Position numbers and translations under genes: made by a program. From Pseudorhodobacter sp. (GTDB lineage: Bacteria > Pseudomonadota > Alphaproteobacteria > Rhodobacterales > Rhodobacteraceae): a stretch of DNA of 6,865 nucleotides. The notes beneath the pieces were generated by a model. It was not told the DNA's origin, searched no databases, and saw only the letters and a program-made list of their open reading frames with translations. The stretch lies in the NCBI GenBank assembly GCA_024641255.1, contig JAHEDL010000092.1, forward strand, positions 1 through 6,865, given 5' to 3'. Shown one piece after another: positions 5,820 to 6,865 of the stretch (position 1 is its first letter; the number at the start of each line of letters is the position of its first letter).

Positions 5820-6716
5820 TCAGGCGGGCACCACCATGCCCTTGCCCAAGGCAAGTTCACGCATCCGCGCCTGCAGTTTTTCAAAGGCGCGCACTTCGAT
5901 CTGGCGAATACGCTCGCGGCTGACGCCATAGCTGGTTGACAGATCTTCCAGCGTCACCGGTTCATCCGACAAACGGCGCTTCATCAGCACGTCTTTTTCC
6001 CGGTCGTTCAGCGCCGACATCGCCTGTTGCAACAGCGCAAGCCGGGTCTGGAATTCATCGCGGGCCTCGTAATCGCTGGCCTGATCGGAATCTTCATCCT
6101 CCAGCCAGTCTTGCCACTGCGTGGTGCCTTCGCCATCCGACCCGACGGTTGCATTCAAAGACGCATCGCCGCCCGACAAACGGCGGTTCATGTCGATCAC
6201 TTCGGTTTCCGACACGTTCAGATCGGTGGCAATCCGGGCCACGTTTTCCGGGCGCAGATCGCCTTCCTCCAGCGCGCCGACCTTGGCTTTAGCCTTGCGC
6301 AGGTTGAAAAACAGCTTCTTCTGCGCCGAAGTGGTGCCAAGTTTCACCAACGACCACGACCGCAGGATATATTCCTGGATCGAGGCGCGAATCCACCACA
6401 TTGCATAGGTCGCCAGACGGAAGCCCTTTTCCGGGTCAAATCGCTTCACCGCCTGCATCAAACCGACGTTGGCTTCGGAAATCACCTCGGCCTGCGGCAG
6501 GCCATAGCCGCGATAGCCCATGGCGATTTTTGCCGCCAAACGCAGGTGGCTGGTGACCATCTTATGCGCGGCCTGCGCATCTTGATGATCAACCCAACGC
6601 TTTGCCAGCATGTATTCTTCTTCGGGTTCCAACAGTGGGAACTTGCGGATTTCTTGCATATAACGGTTCAGCCCTTGTTCGGGGCTGGGGGCCGGAAGAT
6701 TTGCATAGGTGCTCAA
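5820..6716 (-). CDS. rpoH: RNA polymerase heat-shock sigma factor RpoH (sigma-32)
   Basis: The 298-aa product directs RNA polymerase to heat-shock promoters. Region 2 spans roughly residues 50-125, with '[18 protein letters not shown]', '[43 protein letters not shown]' split over the -10-recognition part. The RpoH box '[12 protein letters not shown]' (132-143) separates RpoH from RpoD and from other group 2/3 sigmas. Region 4.2 has the helix-turn-helix '[20 protein letters not shown]' at 255-274. The start is TTG 6716-6714: an in-frame TAA at 6729-6731 closes the frame upstream, no ATG occurs in frame before residue 20, and AAGGGAG lies 7 nt before the TTG. The N-terminus [10 protein letters not shown] is that of Rhodobacteraceae RpoH as I recall it. 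It is the first of four genes on this strand; psd follows after 91 bp and a hairpin. Confidence 0.97.
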   Translation of the reverse strand: MSTYANLPAPSPEQGLNRYMQEIRKFPLLEPEEEYMLAKRWVDHQDAQAAHKMVTSHLRLAAKIAMGYRGYGLPQAEVISEANVGLMQAVKRFDPEKGFRLATYAMWWIRASIQEYILRSWSLVKLGTTSAQKKLFFNLRKAKAKVGALEEGDLRPENVARIATDLNVSETEVIDMNRRLSGGDASLNATVGSDGEGTTQWQDWLEDEDSDQASDYEARDEFQTRLALLQQAMSALNDREKDVLMKRRLSDEPVTLEDLSTSYGVSRERIRQIEVRAFEKLQARMRELALGKGMVVPA

Positions 6717-6723
6717 AGCGACG

Positions 6724-6730
6724 CTCCCTT
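6724..6730 (-). promoter_or_regulatory. rpoH: Ribosome-binding site for the TTG start of rpoH
   Basis: On the minus strand AAGGGAG lies 7 nt before TTG 6716-6714. It is the strongest ribosome-binding sequence in the window and decides the start of rpoH together with the in-frame stop at 6729-6731. Confidence 0.75.
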
Positions 6731-6765
6731 ATATCCCGGTGCAGGTGCGCCCCCGGGGACAGGCG

Positions 6766-6794
6766 AATTTATGTATGCGCCACGACGGCTTCAA
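6766..6794 (-). promoter_or_regulatory. rpoH: Candidate sigma-70-type promoter of rpoH
   Basis: On the minus strand TTGAAG (6789-6794) and TAAATT (6766-6771) are separated by 17 nt, a fair match to housekeeping promoters with a good -35 and a weaker -10. Transcription would start near 6759 and leave a leader of about 42 nt. The sigma-32 consensus (CTTGAAA ... CCCCAT) does not fit at the right spacing, so self-activation is not supported here. Further upstream, an imperfect AT-rich palindrome TGTTT-AACG-AAACA lies at 6813-6826. No gene can be recognised in 6795-6865. Confidence 0.4.
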
Positions 6795-6865
6795 CCCCAT
6801 CACGGCACATCTTGTTTAACGAAACATGATAACGCTTCCGTCGCGGCGAAAGATTTGTGTCAGCC

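Noticed and set aside
5729..5929. N-terminal extension of psd by 67 codons
   Set aside because: It would overlap the 3' end of rpoH by 110 bp and has no family similarity; ATG 5728 has a good ribosome-binding site and gives the usual length.
6734..6759. Possible RNA thermometer in the rpoH leader (CCGGGA against TCCCCGG, plus the CCCCGGGG palindrome)
   Set aside because: The pairing does not reach the AAGGGAG ribosome-binding site or the start codon, the stem has a bulge, and such short GC pairings are common by chance here.
6826..6865. Possible start of a divergent plus-strand gene (ATG at 6826, 13 open codons to the edge)
   Set aside because: There is no ribosome-binding site, the 13 residues are not recognisable, and the frame is too short to judge.
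1..6865. Mobile element, defence island, CRISPR array or other novel system
   Set aside because: All long genes belong to known families, no transposase, terminal repeats or spaced direct-repeat arrays were seen, and base composition looks even throughout.

Overview
This window looks like ordinary chromosomal sequence from a high-GC alphaproteobacterium, most likely of the Rhodobacteraceae (Rhodobacter/Roseobacter group). The RpoH sequence, including the MSTYANLP start and the QKKLFFNLR RpoH box, matches what I know of that family. The psd-pssA gene pair and the base composition, similar throughout the window, fit the same placement. I see no insertion sequence, phage gene, tRNA, rRNA or CRISPR array.

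Left part (1-3190). A circularly permuted ATP-grasp gene runs off the left edge on the minus strand, so only its N-terminal 171 codons are present. A divergent intergenic region of about 220 bp separates it from a plus-strand M3-family zinc oligopeptidase (PepF-like, 613 aa). Next on the same strand, after a 79-bp gap, is a small beta-carbonic-anhydrase-like protein with a predicted twin-arginine signal. It ends inside a perfect 10-bp-stem hairpin that probably terminates the convergent minus-strand transcript.

Right part (3206-6865). Four genes lie head to tail on the minus strand. In transcription order they are rpoH (heat-shock sigma factor, TTG start), psd (phosphatidylserine decarboxylase), pssA (phosphatidylserine synthase) and a Gfo/Idh/MocA-type NAD(P)-dependent oxidoreductase of unknown substrate. 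psd and pssA are only 2 bp apart and encode two successive steps of phosphatidylethanolamine synthesis: CDP-diacylglycerol plus serine gives phosphatidylserine, which gives phosphatidylethanolamine. A strong hairpin without a T-tract lies between rpoH and psd. Whether heat-shock control extends into phospholipid synthesis by read-through is open.

I looked for a previously undescribed system and found none. The observations worth checking are modest: a predicted exported beta-CA, the non-ATG start of rpoH, two small RNA hairpins that could cover ribosome-binding sites, the hairpin between rpoH and psd, and the truncated ATP-grasp gene whose usual partners would lie outside the window.
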